DNA from: Phalacrocorax aristotelis
Taxonomy: Eukaryota; Chordata; Aves; Suliformes; Phalacrocoracidae
Reading direction: 5' to 3'
Length of the DNA stretch: 64,000 nucleotides
Assembly (NCBI RefSeq): GCF_949628215.1
Contig: NC_134277.1
Location: forward strand, 111,617,463-111,681,462
Below the pieces are notes generated by a model. That model saw nothing but the letters and a program-made list of their open reading frames with translations, was not told the origin of the DNA and did no database searches. How positions within the stretch are numbered: position 1 is the first letter of the stretch; each line of letters opens with the position of its first letter. The position numbers and the translations under genes were made by a program. This document shows, piece by piece, positions 60,201 through 64,000 of the stretch.

Positions 60201-63200
60201 AAAATTGTTGTCTTTTATAAACACCAACACAAACTAAAAAATTTGCAGTCATACGTGTTCAGTATAATAGCTGAGAGAAGAAGAGTGGGTACTTAAGCTT
60301 TGCACTGAAAGGTCTGGCACATGCATGCATATGCTCTGCTACAGGAATTTGTCCTCCATCCAGCAAAATCCAGAGCCTTACATTACAATGACACACAGGT
60401 AAGAAAACCAGAGAGATTTTCTCCTTAAGAAAACTATTATCATACTCCCACTTACTTTGAATATCAAACAATTCCGAGCTCAGTTCCACAGCCTGCACAC
60501 GGAGGTACATGACATCGTCAAAGGTAATAAACTGTTCTCCATACCTAGCAGTTGGGATTCAGTTGTGGAGAAACTCCTGAGGAAACCTCCTTCTCCTCCA
60601 CAGATGAAACATTGCTCCTTTTACAAATGTAGGCTTACCAACTTCAGACAGTATTTTCAGACTACACGCTAGCAGAATGCATGCCAGCAAGCGACTTCTC
60701 ATGAGCAAGAAAATGGAAAAACAAACAGAGGGGTGAAGAAATGAAGTCTCAGGCAAGGAAGATGTAGGCACTATATTTGGGAAAAACTTTCTACAGTAAG
60801 AGCAGTTATGCTCTGGGACATAATCCTGAGGAGAAGATAAACTTTCATCACAAGCTTTTTAGGAACAGGTGAGACAAACTTACATGAGGAAAATTGTAAG
60901 AGGAGCTTTAGGGCCAAGGGGTGACCTCTGAGCCTCTTCCAAAGCTAACTCCTTTGGTCCTATGATGAACAGTCACAACATAAAAATGTAATAAACAAAA
61001 ACACAAGGAAAGGAGTAATGGAGGTCACTTCAGATGGTAGTTAGCAAGCCACCTCCCAAAGTCTCTCTGAAGGGCTGTCAAAGTTTCCTCAGGAAGTGAC
61101 AAAGACAAGAAACTTTGCCTTAGTCCTAAACCTGGCAATCTCTTCTGTGGTTGCCACACACAATTAGGTCAGGACTTGGCAGAGAGTTTTAAATCACTCC
61201 TCCAGCCCGCATAAAGAAAATATTGGGAGCCAAGGCACATGGCACTCGGCAGCCACAGCCAGATTAGGAAACCTGGCAGCTGCGTGCCCAGCTTTATTTC
61301 AGCACTGAAGCACTGCTCAGGAACACACTGGGCCCCCTCTGCCCCTCTCTCCTTCACCCCCTCAAGAGGGTGCCCAGTCAGCACAGAAACATTGCACAAG
61401 TCAAATGGGAGCTGCACAAACTGAGCTGCCACTAAAACTTGCTCAGTCCCAGAAGGAGGTGGCATCTAACACAGGGACAACTGCTGTGAACAAACTACAG
61501 ACTGGACTAAGAGACCAGGAAGGGTTTGAGGTGTCAAGAGATGACTTGGAGCAGATGCTCAAGTGTTTGCACTTCCGAAGACAAACACCTTCCACATGCA
61601 GATACCTCCCTGCACAGCAGCCATAATTTACTGAGGGAAGCAGTTTAGGAGCAGACTTGAGGCCACTTGCACGGCAACATATTCAAGACAGCTATTAAAA
61701 TTGTACCTCCACAGCTCTTACACCTAAGGCTATGAGGCACTAAACAATTAGGCAGGCATCCCCCACCTGCCAGCCCACCAGAGCACTGCCTTCTCAAAGT
61801 CATGAATAACAAAGCTCTGCCATCAGCGATGCCTGCCTTCCAAACTGACTCACACCTAGCCTGGAGCTGCCCCAGATATCCTCTCTGCTGTTCTCTTATC
61901 GGTGTCTCCTTCAACATCTACAAACCCCACGACCATCCCCTTGTACTCTACTCCAGGCTGCTCCAAGTCACTCCCATCACACCCGCAGAGTTTTAAAAAC
62001 CCCAAGATACTCTGGAGGAGGAGGAAGTGAAATGCAGATACCCAAATCCCAGTTTTGTTAGATTTATGCTAAAAATTACAGGCCAGGTTCCCTCCTGACA
62101 ATGTGGGATTACATCCAGGAGCCAGTAACTTATTCCCCATCTCTACTGCAATGGCTCCGGGTGAAACACTGGCGCTGGAGAACCGTGCTAGCTTATAGGG
62201 CTGCCAGCATGGAGCACAGCTCTGGTTTCTCTATTCCCCTCTCTCCTTGCCTTCCCACCTAAATCCTCTACAGCCGAATGGGGCTTCAGGGTTTCTGGAG
62301 AGGCTGGCTTTGCAAACACTGCGCCAGCTGCAATTTTTCCTCGTTGGAGAATTCTGAGCTGACAGAAACAGCCCAAGCCCAGACTCTGCACAGCTGAGGG
62401 CCGTAGATCATCAGTGATCCTCCTGCCTGATTTAGAGGTGCAGCCCAAGCCTTTGTTCAGAAGTGGGGAGGGATACAGGTTTACAAACGGATTTAATCCC
62501 TATTTCTAACAAGGATAGGAACTCATCTTGGGACTTGGACATACCCAGACTTGACTGATTATCAGGGAACCTACTAGATACAATACCGACCAACCTACCA
62601 GGTCCAGGACCTACTGAAAAGACAACTGTCAAGATTCCCTATGGTAGATTGGAAAACATATTTTTGAGCCACCAGCTAGCTTACACGCAGTTCAGAAGAT
62701 TAATGCCTGCATGTGTTCACAAGAACAGGTATGGAGACTCCCTGTTCTGAAAATCTGTCTGAACTTCCTGAGGGGATTCATCCTCTTTTGGGAAAACAGT
62801 GTGTCAACCTTCACGGTAAATGACATGTCTATGGTCAAGAAGTAAATGGTTTTCTAGGATTATAACCTCTTAAAACTCAGGAAGGAACACCTCACTAAGT
62901 AACTACAACGACAGACACATCCTCCTAAGTGTTCCCACTGCCACCCTATCATTTTAATCAATCTACAGAGTAATTGCATACTTGGAGAAACAGAGAGCTG
63001 CTTAGTAGGTTTCTCTTCCTGTCTTAAAAGAAGTAAACAATTACCTTGCAAAACCTCCAGTACGTTTTAATGTTACAAAATAGCAATAAATAATGGGCAA
63101 GAGGAATGTCATTCCACAAGACACTTCATCTCTATAAAATCACAAGATTTTCTGCTGGGGAAGAAAAAATAAAGACACATCCACATATTCTACCACAGAC

Positions 63201-63582
63201 TCCTCACGTTTGTATAAACCACATTTATTTTGTCTCTCTGCCATTTTAAAAGTTTAAGACAGTAATTCTAACTGAGAAAGGAGGAGTGGTCACCGCCAAA
63301 TACTTTGGGTTGAGCTCTCCAGTGCCCTGGCACCACGTCCTGGCACTTACTCCAGGGCAAGGTACCCACTCCTGCTGGGGTAAGTGTCAACACAAATCAG
63401 AGGCAACTGAAGCATCTGTATTTGTTTGGGTTTTTTAAAAATGTTCAACTCACTTGTAAAGCATGAAGGAGAATTCACTCTAAAACATCTTTGCTTATGC
63501 AGCTTTTCTGAATGTTTACGGAGATACAGACCTAAAAGCAGCCTAACTCCCACCGGGTAATTTGAGATGTTTGATTTTAATT

Positions 63583-63645
63583 TAAAAAACCCAAACAATT
63601 TAAAAAGAGAAAGAAACAAAAAAAACCCAACCCAAAACCCAACAC
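63583..63645. repeat. A/C-rich low-complexity segment
   Basis: The plus strand holds runs such as AAAAAAAACCCAACCC, then AAAACCCAACAC. On the minus strand this gives three closely spaced GGG runs at 63640-63638, 63633-63631 and 63628-63626. Confidence 0.7.
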
Positions 63646-63679
63646 TAAGTAGTGTTGCTCTGCTAGTAATCCTCAGAAG

Positions 63680-64000
63680 ACGTGGTTCTCTTCTCCCAGT
63701 GGTGTTTGTAGCAACTCGCTGAGCGCATTTTGCTACGAGGTTCCCTGCGTGCCGGGCAGAGGGGGGGCTGGTGGAGCCAAACTGCAAAGCTAAGCACATT
63801 GCTGCTCCAGATGTGAAACGCACACACGGGTTCGCCAAAAAGCAAAAGCAGAAAGGACTTTCCTGTAAGGAGCCGACCGAAAGAAGCTCTGAATTAACCC
63901 AGGCAAGTAATTAAACAAAGCACCGAGACAGCACGTAGATGACGGGGCCGGGGCGCCTGGGAGAGAAGGGGCCACCCGAAACGACGTCTCCGGGGGGGGG
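63680..64000 (-). promoter_or_regulatory. CpG-rich shore of the probable RAB31 CpG-island promoter
   Basis: CpG dinucleotides are rare in most of the window but become frequent here, for example in CTCGCTGAGCGC, GAGCCGACCGAAAG, GGGGCCGGGGCGCC and CGAAACGACGTCTCC. The segment ends in nine G. RAB31 has a CpG-island promoter in mammals, and exon 1 must lie just to the right, so this is probably the start of the island inside intron 1. Exon 1 itself is not in view. Confidence 0.5.

Larger units (their letters stand above)
38658..64000 (-). other. RAB31: RAB31 intron 1 (3' part, at least 25.3 kb)
   Basis: Sequence to the right of exon 2 up to the window edge. The codons expected in exon 1 (MMAIREL and so on) are not found on either strand near the edge, so the intron, or part of exon 1's flank, continues outside. 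It holds microsatellites, a tandem 29-bp duplication at 51002-51059, MIR-like relics near 47050 and 57150, a pyrimidine-rich stretch at 53390-53725 and a GC-richer patch at 56860-57240. No nested gene is supported; the longest open frame, at 63347-63838, has no recognisable domain. Confidence 0.85.

Noticed and set aside
63347..63838. 163-aa open frame, the longest in the window
   Set aside because: It does not encode the expected RAB31 exon 1 and matches no family I know; part translates the A/C-rich low-complexity segment.
1..64000. CRISPR arrays, operons, tRNA or rRNA genes and an endogenous virus
   Set aside because: No regularly spaced repeats, no cloverleaf with both A and B boxes, no rRNA-like block, and no viral gene or LTR pair was found on reading both strands.

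Overview
The window is vertebrate nuclear DNA and almost certainly sauropsid, most likely from a bird. The evidence is a clear vertebrate Rab GTPase gene with GT-AG introns, two CR1 LINE copies as the only obvious interspersed repeats of any size, a few old MIR-like SINE relics, no Alu, L1 or B1 elements, and low repeat density. A turtle or crocodile cannot be excluded from sequence alone. No prokaryotic features, CRISPR arrays or operons are present.

One gene occupies nearly the whole window. It is RAB31 (Rab22B), transcribed on the minus strand, so it reads from right to left. Coding exons 2 to 7 lie at 38657-38578, 35967-35886, 23952-23881, 21987-21881, 17406-17297 and 5780-5683. All have consensus splice sites and matching phases. 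With the 13 residues expected from exon 1, the protein is 195 aa, the same length as human RAB31. Exon 1 and the promoter lie beyond the right edge. The last ~300 bases become CpG-rich, which suggests the 5' CpG island is close.

Layout from left to right: 1 to ~2030 is probably downstream flank, or more 3'UTR if a distal poly(A) site is used. About 2030-5682 is the 3'UTR with several candidate poly(A) signals. 5683-38657 holds exons 7 to 2 and introns 6 to 2; intron 6 carries both CR1 copies and a candidate regulatory element at 14560-14890. 38658-64000 is the 3' part of intron 1, with no second gene that I can support.

Most open reading frames in the window are chance frames in intron or UTR; several lie inside CR1. 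I found no convincing undescribed biological system. The most useful leads are a cluster of four TAATTA sites, a MEF2-type 20-bp palindrome and an E-box in intron 6; a perfect hairpin in the putative distal 3'UTR; a MIR-like SINE about 60 bp from exon 3; and a diverged RAB31 C-terminal tail.
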